A stretch of DNA of 44,141 nt from Saprospiraceae bacterium (GTDB lineage Bacteria > Bacteroidota > Bacteroidia > Chitinophagales > Saprospiraceae): positions 1 to 44,141 of the forward strand of contig JAHQWA010000319.1 of NCBI GenBank assembly GCA_019634045.1, given 5' to 3'. Below are positions 1 to 8,820 of this stretch, one piece after another. A program made the position numbers and the translations under genes. Numbering within the stretch: the stretch's first letter is position 1; each line of letters starts with the position of its first letter. The notes beneath the pieces are model-generated. The model was not told the DNA's origin. It saw only the letters and a program-made list of their open reading frames with translations, and ran no database searches.

Positions 1-324
1 CGCCCTAAATGGGATTGGCGGCATCGGGACACCCAGTATTGGGACGAATTGCATAATAAACCCTTACAAGACTTGAAGACTTTTTATGAAACCTTCAATT
101 GGGTAGGTACTACTATTTCTAAAGGGAGTCATCGAGAATTGGAGTTTTTACTTTCTAAGGAATTGATTAGAGATTTTGATCGATTAAGGATCAGTTTCAT
201 CAAACAGACCGCGGATGGCTCAACCTTGGTGATCGGTCCGGGTAAGGATAAAAAGATAGTGACGGATGATGATTTGAATCTGAAACTTCACATGGGAGAC
301 CTGCCAGACGAGTTAGTTTGGTAG
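1..324 (+). CDS. Hypothetical protein, C-terminal part (5' end outside window)
   Basis: The reading frame is open from the first base and ends at TAG 322-324, so this is the last 107 residues of a longer gene. An ATG at 49 exists but the coding-like sequence upstream of it (rich in Trp, Asp and Arg) makes an internal start unlikely. The fragment is hydrophilic with no membrane segment or signal. It contains an acidic and aromatic segment, then an Ile/Leu-rich strand pattern and a basic GPGKDKK turn. I do not recognise the family and assign no function. The next gene starts 100 bases downstream behind its own promoter-like element, so there is no evidence of an operon. Confidence 0.6.
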   Translation, partial: RPKWDWRHRDTQYWDELHNKPLQDLKTFYETFNWVGTTISKGSHRELEFLLSKELIRDFDRLRISFIKQTADGSTLVIGPGKDKKIVTDDDLNLKLHMGDLPDELVW

Positions 325-379
325 GTTTTCAGGCGTTCTTCCTCTTCCAGATATGTCGGTTTTGGTGCAAAAAGTTTAG

Positions 380-410
380 TAGTTTTGAGCCATAAGGATA
401 TGTTCAAAAC
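380..410 (+). promoter_or_regulatory. Candidate promoter and inverted repeat upstream of the ThuA-like gene
   Basis: TAGTTTTG at 380-387 matches the Bacteroidota -7 consensus TAnnTTTG, with a TTTG at 361-364 as a possible, somewhat close, -33 element. The inverted repeat GTTTTGA (382-388) and TCAAAAC (404-410) overlaps the expected transcription start. It could be an operator or leader hairpin. This is a motif match only. Confidence 0.35.
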
Positions 411-424
411 AAAACAGATAATCT

Positions 425-1252
425 ATGAAAAATCGATCATTTCACAGGATTGCATGCTTGATTTTTTGCCTACTGCTGATCGGGGCTTGCCAATCTGGAG
501 GAGGAGAAAACGCTGAGGTAGCGACTGCAAGTATGGAGACAACTGCCTTGCCCTCCTTGGCCGGCAAGAAAGTGCTACTAGTGCATGGTGGCTGGCCAGG
601 ACATAAACCTGCCTTGTTTGCCGAGATTGCTAATGAACTTCTGGAGAAGGCCGGAGCAGAAGTGATGCTGGTGGATTCTGTCGAAGTATACGCCAATGAA
701 GAAGTGATGAGCCAGATGGACCTGATTATACAGTCAGTTACCATGGACAAGATCAGTAAAGAACAAATCAAGGGGCTTGCCAAGGCAGTAAAAGCAGGCG
801 TTGGATTTGCAGGGGCACATGGCGGTTTTTGCGATTCTTTCCGAAATAATACAGAATATCAATTCATGACCGGGGCGCAATTCGTGGCTCATCCCGGAGG
901 TCAAGTTGAATATACTGTTAATATCAGCAAAACTAAGGATGCGATTACTGCTGGCTTGAGTGACTTTAACACGAAGACTGAGCAATACTACTTGCATGTT
1001 GATCCCAATGTCAAGGTATTGGCTACTACCACTTTTACCGGGGAGCATGCAGAATGGATTGATGGGGCGGTGATGCCCGTAGTTTGGAAAAAATACCATG
1101 GTGATGGGCGGATTTTTTGTATCGCCTTGGGACACAAGCCGGAAGAATTTCGGGAAGAAATGGCTCAGCAATTGCTCATGAATGGCTTGCGTTGGGCTAG
1201 CGGGAGTAAGTATGAAGATAAAGAGGAATGGCTCAGTCCTGTTTACCAGTAG
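425..1252 (+). CDS. ThuA-like domain lipoprotein
   Basis: A 275-residue protein with a lipoprotein signal: a basic start, a hydrophobic run, then LLIGAC with the lipidated Cys at residue 22. It is therefore probably anchored in the envelope. Residues about 48-262 match the ThuA (trehalose utilization-like) family, a class I glutamine amidotransferase-like flavodoxin fold. Visible features are the first strand KKVLLVHGGWPGH, a central GFAGAHGGFCDSF loop, a conserved HPGG segment, and the late VVWKKYHGDGRIFCIALGH stretch typical of the family. ThuA proteins are linked to sugar metabolism and often sit beside Gfo/Idh oxidoreductases, sugar isomerases and PSD1/DUF1501 genes, all of which occur in this window. 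The catalytic role of the family is poorly defined, so no substrate is given. It appears monocistronic. Confidence 0.88.
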   Translation: MKNRSFHRIACLIFCLLLIGACQSGGGENAEVATASMETTALPSLAGKKVLLVHGGWPGHKPALFAEIANELLEKAGAEVMLVDSVEVYANEEVMSQMDLIIQSVTMDKISKEQIKGLAKAVKAGVGFAGAHGGFCDSFRNNTEYQFMTGAQFVAHPGGQVEYTVNISKTKDAITAGLSDFNTKTEQYYLHVDPNVKVLATTTFTGEHAEWIDGAVMPVVWKKYHGDGRIFCIALGHKPEEFREEMAQQLLMNGLRWASGSKYEDKEEWLSPVYQ

Positions 1253-1490
1253 CTGACTTCTGCTGAAAACCACCTTTCTACTGAATGGGCATAGAAAAAT
1301 GTTTGATCTCTAAAGTCGAATGAACTTTTAGCAAACATGCTGTTCTATTTGAGCAAAGATGTAAACCATAACATGAATTCGTCATTCCTAGCAAAGGTTA
1401 GGGTTACCAGACTATTGGCTGCCGCTTTCATTCCCACCTGGAAAAGCCTGTGAATGTACCCATGACCTTGAAGGTCGGGTACAAGCTTAG

Positions 1491-1607
1491 GTGGATAATT
1501 CGCAGTTTAAAAAGGCGCCAAAGGGCTGCTTGGAGTTGCTGCGGCAATATCCCCGAAAAGAGGAATATCAGCAGTTGTTCCGGGAGCTCATGGATAGTAG
1601 TCTCTAA
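1491..1607 (+). pseudogene. Possible decayed gene fragment
   Basis: One forward frame from a GTG at 1491 to TAA at 1605-1607 gives 38 residues of normal soluble-protein composition, ending in an amphipathic helix (LRQYPRKEEYQQLFRELMD). The same frame continues coding-like upstream of the in-frame TAG just before the GTG (HDLEGRVQA), which suggests a longer gene interrupted by a stop. The parent family is not recognised. It may equally be chance. Confidence 0.22.
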
Positions 1608-1760
1608 GTGCATTAGTTGATAGCTGCCAATCCTAAGTAGCGGGGGGGCGTTCGATAAATTGCCGGGAATTTGGACGTAGTTTGGACGAATAAGTGTAAA
1701 TTAGTTGACGCTCAGGGCCTTCCCCTAAACCACGAGCGAATAAGCTAATGAAAAAAGTAC

Positions 1761-1871
1761 CCTTCTTTGACAATTTTTGTGGTCAGCGTTTTAGCTGGAA
1801 AATTGCGCCCAAAGGAAGCAAGGTTTCTAGCTAAAAGGGTGACTTAATAGCACAAAAATTGCCAGAGAACC
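1761..1871 (-). repeat. Dispersed 111-bp terminal-inverted repeat, copy 1
   Basis: The ends are near-perfect inverted repeats: GACAATTTTTGTGGTCAGCG at the left and, on the other strand, GGCAATTTTTGTGCTATTAAG at the right. The inner parts also pair around TTTTAGCT. The reverse complement aligns over its whole length with 28639-28749 and 19083-19194. It carries no coding capacity. It ends about 30 bases before the ATG of the DUF1905-like gene at 1901, so it forms much of that gene's leader region. Confidence 0.7.
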
Positions 1872-1900
1872 AAAAGTGCTAGCGAAAATCTTCTCTCACA

Positions 1901-2383
1901 ATGCATAAGTTTACGGCTACCTTGGAGATCTTAGTGGGTAATCCTTTCGTCTTTGTACCATCGCCTATTCTAGATGATGTCTTTCAGCAAGCCAAAAAGG
2001 ATAAAGGAGCAATCCCAGTGCGTGGCACGATCAATGGGAAGCCTTACCAACAGACGCTAGTTAGATATAGCGGTGATTGGCGACTGTACATCAACATGAA
2101 AATGCTTAAGGATTCTCCAAGGAGGATTGGAGAAGTAATTGAAGTTGAAATTGAATTTGATCCAAGTGACAGAACGATCAAGCCTCATCCTAAATTCACT
2201 AAAGCCCTAGAAGAAAACGAAGAAGCTACTCGGGTCTTTGAAGGTCTATCTCCCTCAAGGCAGAAGGAAATTGTTAGGTACATATCGAATTTGAAAACGG
2301 AAGAAAGTGTGGATAGTAATGTGATTAGAGCGATTGAATTCCTCTTGGGAAACGGGAGGTTTGTTGGCAGAGACAAGCCATAA
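1901..2383 (+). CDS. DUF1905 / YdeI-OmpD-associated family protein
   Basis: A 160-residue cytoplasmic protein. Residues 1-92 form the small beta-barrel DUF1905 domain: F-T-A-T-L at the start, a VRGTINGKPYQQTLV segment, then ending in VEIEFDP. Residues about 100-155 match the YdeI/OmpD-associated C-terminal helices, with the pattern ALEENEEATRVFEGLSPSRQKEIVRYI. The combination is common in Bacteroidota and is annotated as a YdeI or OmpD-associated, bacteriocin-protection-like protein. The biochemical role is unknown. The ATG at 1901 is used because the domain begins immediately there. The leader contains repeat copy 1. The next gene follows 45 bases on in the same direction. Confidence 0.85.
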   Translation: MHKFTATLEILVGNPFVFVPSPILDDVFQQAKKDKGAIPVRGTINGKPYQQTLVRYSGDWRLYINMKMLKDSPRRIGEVIEVEIEFDPSDRTIKPHPKFTKALEENEEATRVFEGLSPSRQKEIVRYISNLKTEESVDSNVIRAIEFLLGNGRFVGRDKP

Positions 2384-2428
2384 ATGCATTCGGAATGATT
2401 GACTAGTAAGAAAGAGAACTTGTTGAAT

Positions 2429-2854
2429 ATGGATACATTGCTGTTTATTGGATTCTTAATTGTTGTGCTCCTGATCTGGCAGTATATGCGGGATTGGACT
2501 GCAAATAATAAGACATGGAGAGCACTGTTGAGTGCTTACAAGACATCAGAAACTAATAAAACCTTATCAGGTAAATATTTAGATATTGTCTTTTATTACT
2601 TTGATAAGGAGTACGTCAGAAGGATCTATAAATTCTACGAGACTTCCGAGGGACTCCTAATCACTCCCAGCTCACAATTTTTCCTTAAACAAAATGTATT
2701 AGTCCCTTGGAGCGCCATCGATCCTACTGAATTGCAGCAGCGGGATATAGGCACTATGCAACGTTTAGAAATTGCAAATACGGGCCCTGCAAAAATCGAT
2801 ATTATCCGTACCGATTTTCTTCAATACATCAAGCCCTATCTGGTCAGTGATTGA
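2429..2854 (+). CDS. Small membrane-anchored hypothetical protein
   Basis: A 141-residue protein with a single N-terminal transmembrane helix (residues about 3-21: LLFIGFLIVVLLIWQYM) followed by a soluble domain of about 115 residues with mixed strands and Tyr/Phe-rich stretches. It probably faces the cytoplasm or periplasm as a bitopic protein. The frame could start at a TTG at 2399, but the ATG at 2429 puts the helix directly at the N-terminus and is preferred. No family is recognised. It ends 42 bases before the convergent MarR gene. Confidence 0.6.
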   Translation: MDTLLFIGFLIVVLLIWQYMRDWTANNKTWRALLSAYKTSETNKTLSGKYLDIVFYYFDKEYVRRIYKFYETSEGLLITPSSQFFLKQNVLVPWSAIDPTELQQRDIGTMQRLEIANTGPAKIDIIRTDFLQYIKPYLVSD

Positions 2855-2896
2855 TAGCGCTTGGCCGCTCCGTTTAACTCAGTTCTATTCTTAAGG

Positions 2897-3373
2897 TTAC
2901 TTGAAGTGGCCAATAATAGTATTATTACAATGGGCAAGAAATTCCAAAAACTGGTCTTTGTCTTTTGCGGAGAAATCCTTTAATAAATTGTTGTTGAAAG
3001 TTTTGCGACCGGTCTCTAATTTCTTTAGTAGCGCGACTCCATCTGGAGTTAGTTTTAATCTTTTCTTACGTCTATCCACTTCGTCGGCTACTTGTTCTAC
3101 CATGCCTTTTCGGAGCAGGCCATTGATCAGCTTGGTGACATTTGGACGGGAGACATTAAACGCTTCTGCCAATTCAGAAGCCATCAAAGGCTTCGTATGT
3201 TGTTCGCGATCGAAATAAGGAATATTCGGATCACCGGCGAGGTACAACATAATAAGCCATTGCTGGGTGGTCAATCCAACCTCTTGACTGATGTTATCAC
3301 CATATTTATTGAGTCGATTACTTATTTTTAAGATATGCCATATGATCCTTGCGCCCGTGTCTTTTTCCATCAT
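2897..3373 (-). CDS. MarR family transcriptional regulator
   Basis: About 158 residues from the ATG at 3373 (a second ATG follows directly at 3370). The frame is open further upstream, but that extension overlaps the AraC gene and is poor in MarR similarity. The protein shows the MarR layout: N-terminal dimerisation helices (residues about 5-35), a winged helix-turn-helix with LMASELAEAFNVSRPNVTKL as the recognition region, a wing with DEVDRRKKRLKLT, and C-terminal dimerisation helices. MarR proteins usually repress by binding palindromes and respond to small ligands. The gene lies 37 bases downstream of the AraC-type gene on the same strand, so the two are probably co-transcribed and may control the divergent hydrolase gene. 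Confidence 0.85.
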   Translation of the reverse strand: MMEKDTGARIIWHILKISNRLNKYGDNISQEVGLTTQQWLIMLYLAGDPNIPYFDREQHTKPLMASELAEAFNVSRPNVTKLINGLLRKGMVEQVADEVDRRKKRLKLTPDGVALLKKLETGRKTFNNNLLKDFSAKDKDQFLEFLAHCNNTIIGHFK

Positions 3374-3410
3374 GATCCGTGAAGTTAGAAGAATCCAAAT
3401 ATACAAATAA

Positions 3411-4220
3411 TCAATCCCCTTCAAATAGGAGGTCATTGGTGGGTAATTTCATCTGATTGAATAGTTCTCGCGGTGCTAAGCCCGTAATTTGTCTACAGGT
3501 CTTATTGAAGTGAGATTGATCATAGTACCCAAATGAAAGAGCCTCGATGAGTTTTGAGGTTTCTACTTTCCGTAAATGTGCGGTCGCCTTTCCAAATCGA
3601 ATGATATTCCAAAGCTCTTTGGGTGACTTGGAGAAGTGTTTGTAAGTAAGCCGTTCCAATGTTTTTGTGGACATATTCATAGCTTTTGCGAGATGACCAA
3701 TTTTAGTTGAAGAATCTAATCTTTCCATCATGAAGACAATGATTTGAGAGAGTTGTGGAATAGCCTGCTGGCCTTGGAAAAATCGCTCCAACGCAGCATC
3801 AAGTACCGATGTGTCAATACTTCCTTCTTGTAAAAAATCTAAGGCTTGAATGCTTTGAAAACTTTGCTCATCGAAGAGACTGGCAGTTGATAATTCTCGC
3901 CAATGATGGAAAAAGTTGTCAAAGAAGGGATAGCTCAAGACGGTCAAATTCAGTTTAATATTCAAGCAGATCAAGGTCTCGGGAATTCGAAACAGGGTAA
4001 CTTCCTTGCTCATAGGGTAAAAGCCATGCTCCTCCACTGGAACGAATTGATTGTGATGGTCATCCAACAGTTCTAGTTGACCACTAATGATTGTCCAACC
4101 CTCTATTTTACCATTAGGGATCGATTTAAATAGAACACCTTCTCGACAATCATAGAATTGATATCTATCGATCATCTTTTGCAAGAAGGTACTCTTGGGT
4201 TGGGCTTCAATCAATTTCAA
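3411..4220 (-). CDS. AraC family transcriptional regulator
   Basis: A 269-residue protein. The N-terminal part (about 1-150) is an uncharacterised sensing domain. Residues about 170-262 form the double helix-turn-helix of the AraC family, visible as KIGHLAKAMNMSTKTLERL, then the conserved second-motif pattern EALSFGYYDQSHFNKTCRQI and GLAPRELF near the end. It is divergent from the alpha/beta hydrolase gene, with 67 bases between the two starts, the usual arrangement for a regulator controlling its neighbour. The MarR gene follows it in the same direction. The effector is unknown. Confidence 0.88.
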   Translation of the reverse strand: MKLIEAQPKSTFLQKMIDRYQFYDCREGVLFKSIPNGKIEGWTIISGQLELLDDHHNQFVPVEEHGFYPMSKEVTLFRIPETLICLNIKLNLTVLSYPFFDNFFHHWRELSTASLFDEQSFQSIQALDFLQEGSIDTSVLDAALERFFQGQQAIPQLSQIIVFMMERLDSSTKIGHLAKAMNMSTKTLERLTYKHFSKSPKELWNIIRFGKATAHLRKVETSKLIEALSFGYYDQSHFNKTCRQITGLAPRELFNQMKLPTNDLLFEGD

Positions 4221-4259
4221 ACTGTCTGATTTTTACAATTAATTGGATGTGACGATACA

Positions 4260-4267
4260 TAGATTTG
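4260..4267 (+). promoter_or_regulatory. Exact TAnnTTTG-type -7 element for the alpha/beta hydrolase gene
   Basis: TAGATTTG is a full match to the Bacteroidota -7 consensus. It lies about 21 bases before the ATG at 4288, giving a very short leader. No clear -33 TTTG is present at the standard distance, which would fit activation by the divergent AraC-type regulator. Confidence 0.5.
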
Positions 4268-4287
4268 TATAAATAAAAAAGCTATTT

Positions 4288-5121
4288 ATGAAAAACAGGA
4301 CAATATGGCTACTCGGATGCCTTTTTATAATGTTGGAGATCAATGCTCAGGAGATTAGTGTAGGGGGGATCGAAGGAAACAGAGCCTACCTGGAAGTGCC
4401 AGGTGCGAAGATCAGTTACGAGCTATTCGGTGAGGGCGAGCCCTTGTTGATTTTACATGGGAATGGAGGCTCTGCAAGTAGTCGGCATCAGCTAGTCCCA
4501 CAGCTAGCGGATGACTTTCAGGTAATCTTGATGGACAGCCGATGTCATGGGAATAGTAGCTGCCCTGCCAAAGACCTAAACTATCAGGATATGGCAGAGG
4601 ATGTACATGCGTTGATGGAGCACCTGGGGCACAATAATTACCGAATTTGGGGACATAGCGATGGTGGAATTCTGGGTTTAATTTTAGGGTATAGATTTCC
4701 TGCGCGAATCCATTCGATGCTCATCTCTGGGGCCAACCTTCGACCAGATTCCACGGCACTGCATGGGCCATTGGTAGCCTTTGTAGAACGCTATGCTGAG
4801 ATCGAAGACCCTAAACTTCGCAAGCAGATCAAACTCATGGCTTTTCACCCCAACATTCCAATTGAAAAAATAGAAGAAGTAAAGGTGCCAGTCCTCCTCA
4901 TGGTAGGTGATCGAGATGCAGTAAAGATGGAGCATACACTAGAAATCTTCAAGGCCTTACCTCAGGCTAACCTCTGTATTTTGCCTGGGACAACCCATTT
5001 CATATCCAATGAACGCCCTAGTCAATTGATCTACTGGATCAAGCAATTGAAACAACCTTTTAGCAGCCCAAGCACAATCGAAGTAGCAGAGGAAATGGCC
5101 AAAATGTTGTTTAAGGAATAA
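4288..5121 (+). CDS. Secreted alpha/beta hydrolase
   Basis: A 277-residue protein with a cleavable signal peptide (about residues 1-20, ending INAQ). The mature part is a complete alpha/beta hydrolase: oxyanion-hole segment LILHGNGG (54-61), nucleophile elbow GHSDGG with Ser124, acid in VGDRD (Asp210 most likely) and His237 in PGTTHF. The MDSRCHGNS stretch before the nucleophile is typical of the esterase/lactonase/epoxide hydrolase branch. The substrate cannot be told from sequence, and the signal places it in the periplasm or outside. It is divergent from the AraC-MarR pair. Confidence 0.87.
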   Translation: MKNRTIWLLGCLFIMLEINAQEISVGGIEGNRAYLEVPGAKISYELFGEGEPLLILHGNGGSASSRHQLVPQLADDFQVILMDSRCHGNSSCPAKDLNYQDMAEDVHALMEHLGHNNYRIWGHSDGGILGLILGYRFPARIHSMLISGANLRPDSTALHGPLVAFVERYAEIEDPKLRKQIKLMAFHPNIPIEKIEEVKVPVLLMVGDRDAVKMEHTLEIFKALPQANLCILPGTTHFISNERPSQLIYWIKQLKQPFSSPSTIEVAEEMAKMLFKE

Positions 5122-5182
5122 GTGGAGTGCTTAAATAATCCCTTCCTGGGTCAGTTTTTTGACTACTGCCTTCTGGTTGGAA

Positions 5183-5577
5183 ATGAAATCCTTTTTGGTG
5201 AAACTGGGGTTTTTACTGATGCTATTTGCAGGGGCTAGCCTCAGCTATGACCAAGCCTTCATAGTGGATCAACTTGTACCCACTTGGAGTTATTGTCGAC
5301 AATCTATGGACCATCGCCCAACTGCCATCGACTACCCTCCCTCTGGGACAAAAAATCTGCCTTACAGCCTTTGTACGAAAGACAACTTTCTATTTCCATC
5401 CATCCCACTTGCATTGCCAAAGAAATGTAGTAAATTTAGGAACATCCGAAACGAAAACCACTTGCTCTTTGCTACTTAGCCTTGGGGAGCCTCCTGCTAT
5501 TTAAGCTTATCCAAAAGCTCAAGCCTGGTAAGTTGGTCATTCGTTTTCGATCCTTAAATGTACTACGGTATGAATGA
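5183..5577 (+). pseudogene. Possible frameshifted small membrane protein
   Basis: Three coding-like pieces follow one another in three different frames. The first begins at ATG 5183 with a good signal peptide (MKSFLVKLGFLLMLFAGAS). The second lies at about 5274-5504. The third, about 5440-5577, encodes a hydrophobic helix and basic tail (LALCYLALGSLLLFKLIQKL, then a short basic tail) ending at TGA 5575-5577. That last stop overlaps the start region of the PSD1 gene. The order signal, middle, membrane helix, basic tail suggests one small envelope protein broken by frameshifts and once translationally coupled to PSD1. It could also be an unrelated short gene plus chance frames. Confidence 0.3.
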
Positions 5578-8500
5578 TCAATCCAATCTCATAGCAGTGG
5601 TAGGAATTCTCCTACTGGTTTACCTGGGGCAAGCCTGCCAAACAGATACTCCTACAGTCGCTTCCGCTACTAAAACGCTGCCAAAACAACCCGATTTCAA
5701 CTTCCATATCAAACCCATTCTTTCTGATCGTTGCTTCAAGTGCCATGGCCCGGATGAAAAAGTGCGGGAAGCCAATCTGCGACTAGACACAAGGGAAGGG
5801 GCATTTGCCGTCTTGGATAGTGGCAGCATGACCTATGCGATTGTGCCGGGAGATCCCAAGAAAAGCCTCCTTGTACAGCGGATCCATAGCGATGACGCTG
5901 AGTTGATGATGCCGCCGCCGGCCTCCAATCTGGCTTTAACAGATGATGAGAAAGAGCTATTGACGCGATGGATTGAGCAGGGAGCCACCTGGAAAGACCA
6001 TTGGGCTTTTATTCCACCTCAAAAGGCAGAGTTCCCAGCGGTCAAGCAGAAAGGCTGGCCACAAAACGCGATCGACAATTTTGCCTTAGCGCGGATGGAG
6101 CGAGAAGGGCTGGAGCCAAGTCCACAAGCCAGCAAAGAAAAACGGATTCGACGCTTGTCTTTTGACCTTCGAGGGCTACCCCCAAGCCTCGCGGAAATTG
6201 ATGCTTTCATAAACAATGATGCGCCCAATGCCTACGAACAATTGGTGGATCAATTTTTAGCAGATGCAGGTTTTGGAGAAAGGCTAGCCATGGAATGGTT
6301 GGACATCGCCAGATATGCCGATTCTCACGGCTATCAGGATGATCTGGAACGTAGTATGTGGCCTTGGAGGGATTGGGTGATTAATGCCTTTAATGAAAAC
6401 ATGCCTTATGACCAGTTTGTACAATGGCAGCTGGCCGGAGATTTATTCGAGGACCCAAGCTATGAACAGCGCTTGGCAACGGCCTTTAACCGAAACCATA
6501 AGATTACCCAGGAAGTGGGGGTGATTGATGAAGAATATCGAGTTACCTATGTACTAGATCGGACCAATACCTTTTCAACGGCTTTCTTAGGTTTAACGGT
6601 GGAATGTGCACAATGTCATGACCATAAATATGATCCGATTAGCCAGGAGGAATATTATGGAATATATAGCTTTTTCAACAGTGTACCGGAAAAAGGGCGA
6701 GTGGATTATGGGATTGAAGTAGCGGCGCCCTATTTGCCGCTCCCCGCGGAGAAAGTGGCCGAACAAAGGAAGTATATCGAGGAACTATATTTGCGGCAAA
6801 ATACAGCAGTAAAAGCTTATGCCGAGCAGCAGAATGCCTGGAAACCTACTCCAATCGACAAGACGGAGCAACTGGCAGCACTGCCTTCCGGTTTGCAAGC
6901 GTGGTATCCACTAGACTATGTAGAAGAGAATACGACTTTGGAAGTTGTATCTGGCCAAATGACGCCCGTCCTAAATGATATGTTGACCGTTCCCGGTCGC
7001 TTTTCCGGTGGAGCTGAAATGGTAGGCACAGGATATGCACTGCTCAACCCCAGTCGGCAATTTGATTTTAGCAAAGCCTTTTCGCTGAGTTTTTGGATTC
7101 AATCCTTAGATGGAGGTATTAGGGGACCGATATTGGTCGCTAAGGATAGCCAGGGTAAGGTTACTTTTTCGGCCCAGGTAAACAACAATAAGAATCTAGA
7201 GGTGGCGCTGATCAATCCGATCAATAGCTCCCGCATCCAGCTGATGACCAAGGCTACCATTCCGGAGAATAAATGGACGCATGTTTGCCTGAGCTACAAC
7301 GGAAAATCTCAGGCCTCCAATTGGACAATCTACTTCGAAGGCCAGGCCTTACAAGAAATCTATGTCCGACGAGATGATTTGCGGGGGAGACCCCCTAAGA
7401 ATCAAACGCTTTTTTTAGGGGCGCAAAAGAAATTAGAGGAAGAACCGGTAGATTTCGCCTTAGCCAAAAGGCAAACGAAAGGCATGCTAGCCGGGCAGTT
7501 GGACGAAATGATGCTTTTCAGTCGGGTGTTGGATAGTTCAGCGGTTCAACAACTCTTTGCCTATGATCCGATGGCCGCCTTATTACAGAAGGAGGATTGG
7601 AACGCAAGCGAACGAGAGCGATTACTCTATCACGAATTACTGCACGGAGACCCCGTTTTTCAGTCCTTAACAGAAAGGTTGAGGGAGTATAAGATTCGGA
7701 AAGTCCGTACGGATGATATTGTGGTAAAGCCCACCATGGTGATGGAGGACATGGATAGTCTCAGACCCACCTATATCTTAGATCGCGGTCAGTATGATGC
7801 ACCAGGGCGACCAGTAGAAGCAGGTACGCCAAAGGCGGTCTTGGGTTTTGACAAGCAGCTGGTCAAGAACCGCAAGGGCTTGGCAGAGTGGCTGTTTTCC
7901 CCTGAACATCCCTTAACGGCTCGCGTGGCGGTCAATCGATATTGGCAGATGATCTTTGGTCAAGGTATCGTTAGCACGCCAGAAGACTTTGGCAGCCAAG
8001 GTGCCTTGCCCAGCCATCCGCAGCTACTGGATTGGCTGGCGGTTGAATTCCGAGATTCCGGCTGGGATACTAAGCATTTACTGAAGTTGATCGTCATGTC
8101 AGCTACCTATCAGCAGACGGCAGCCGTTACGCCAAAGTTGGTGCAACAAGATCCCGAGAATATGCTGCTGGCTCGAGGGCCACAGGTTCGGCTAACGGCT
8201 GAGCAAATCCGAGATCACGCCTTGAGTATTAGCGGTTTGTTGAGTAAAAAACAGGGCGGGCCGAGTGTCAAACCGTACCAACCGCAAGGACTTTGGCTAC
8301 AAGTGGCCTCGGGAAATCAGACCCTCCGAAAATATATCCAAGATCACGAAGAAGACCTCTACCGGAGAAGCTTGTATACCTTCTGGAAACGCACCATTCC
8401 TCCGCCTTCGATGATTGTATTTGATGCACCGAGCCGGGAGCAATGTTCGATTAAGCGTCGTACCACTAGCACACCCATGCAAGCTCTGGTGCTGTTGAAC

Positions 8501-8818
8501 GATCCACAGTTTACCGAAGCTTCTCGAATATTGGCACAGCGCATGGTCGAGGAAGGCGGGACACAGGCTGAAGATAGAATTACCTACGCTTTCAGGTGGG
8601 CTACTTCCCGGCCGCCCAGAGAGAAAGAACTGAAGGTGCTGATGGATTTACTTAGCGCCGAGCAGGAAGCCTTTCAGTCGGACAAGCAGGCTGCGGAAAA
8701 CCTGCTGGCCATAGGAGAAAGCCCCTTACCCGGCACCTCGGATTTAGCTGAATTGGCGGCCTATAGTATTGTCGCTAATGCCATTCTTAATTTGACTGAA
8801 ACGATTCAAAAAGGCTGA
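5558..8818 (+). CDS. PSD1 / DUF1549-DUF1553 domain c-type haem lipoprotein with LamG-like insert
   Basis: A 1086-residue protein with a lipoprotein-type signal (Cys27 in YLGQAC, a non-canonical lipobox). Domains in order: PSCyt1 (about 45-150) with a haem-binding CFKCH motif at 59-63; PSCyt2/DUF1549 (about 165-380) with a second haem motif CAQCH at 350-354; a concanavalin/LamG-like insert (about 460-670); and PSD1/DUF1553 (about 780-1045). This architecture, often paired with a DUF1501 protein, is abundant in Planctomycetes and Verrucomicrobia and occurs in some Bacteroidota, mostly in polysaccharide-degrading strains. Its reaction is unproven; the haems imply electron transfer. An alternative start at 5570 overlaps the stop of the preceding relic. 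DUF1501 starts 2 bases after the stop, so the two form an operon. Confidence 0.9.
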   Translation: MYYGMNDQSNLIAVVGILLLVYLGQACQTDTPTVASATKTLPKQPDFNFHIKPILSDRCFKCHGPDEKVREANLRLDTREGAFAVLDSGSMTYAIVPGDPKKSLLVQRIHSDDAELMMPPPASNLALTDDEKELLTRWIEQGATWKDHWAFIPPQKAEFPAVKQKGWPQNAIDNFALARMEREGLEPSPQASKEKRIRRLSFDLRGLPPSLAEIDAFINNDAPNAYEQLVDQFLADAGFGERLAMEWLDIARYADSHGYQDDLERSMWPWRDWVINAFNENMPYDQFVQWQLAGDLFEDPSYEQRLATAFNRNHKITQEVGVIDEEYRVTYVLDRTNTFSTAFLGLTVECAQCHDHKYDPISQEEYYGIYSFFNSVPEKGRVDYGIEVAAPYLPLPAEKVAEQRKYIEELYLRQNTAVKAYAEQQNAWKPTPIDKTEQLAALPSGLQAWYPLDYVEENTTLEVVSGQMTPVLNDMLTVPGRFSGGAEMVGTGYALLNPSRQFDFSKAFSLSFWIQSLDGGIRGPILVAKDSQGKVTFSAQVNNNKNLEVALINPINSSRIQLMTKATIPENKWTHVCLSYNGKSQASNWTIYFEGQALQEIYVRRDDLRGRPPKNQTLFLGAQKKLEEEPVDFALAKRQTKGMLAGQLDEMMLFSRVLDSSAVQQLFAYDPMAALLQKEDWNASERERLLYHELLHGDPVFQSLTERLREYKIRKVRTDDIVVKPTMVMEDMDSLRPTYILDRGQYDAPGRPVEAGTPKAVLGFDKQLVKNRKGLAEWLFSPEHPLTARVAVNRYWQMIFGQGIVSTPEDFGSQGALPSHPQLLDWLAVEFRDSGWDTKHLLKLIVMSATYQQTAAVTPKLVQQDPENMLLARGPQVRLTAEQIRDHALSISGLLSKKQGGPSVKPYQPQGLWLQVASGNQTLRKYIQDHEEDLYRRSLYTFWKRTIPPPSMIVFDAPSREQCSIKRRTTSTPMQALVLLNDPQFTEASRILAQRMVEEGGTQAEDRITYAFRWATSRPPREKELKVLMDLLSAEQEAFQSDKQAAENLLAIGESPLPGTSDLAELAAYSIVANAILNLTETIQKG

Positions 8819-8820
8819 AG

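Larger units (their letters stand above)
1253..1900. other. Long gene-poor stretch with a decayed coding fragment and repeat copy 1
   Basis: This 648-base stretch has no convincing intact gene. It holds a short coding-like remnant at 1491-1607 and one copy of the dispersed 111-bp element at 1761-1871. Between them (about 1630-1760) I see a G-rich run near 1640 and nothing else recognisable. Small reading frames on either strand here have no family resemblance. Confidence 0.5.

Noticed and set aside
734-1273. Minus-strand 179-codon frame opposite the ThuA-like gene
   Set aside because: It overlaps a well-supported plus-strand gene, has no family resemblance and no start context.
1428-1613. 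Minus-strand 61-codon frame in the gene-poor stretch
   Set aside because: Composition is not protein-like, and the plus strand of the same bases gives the more coding-like fragment.
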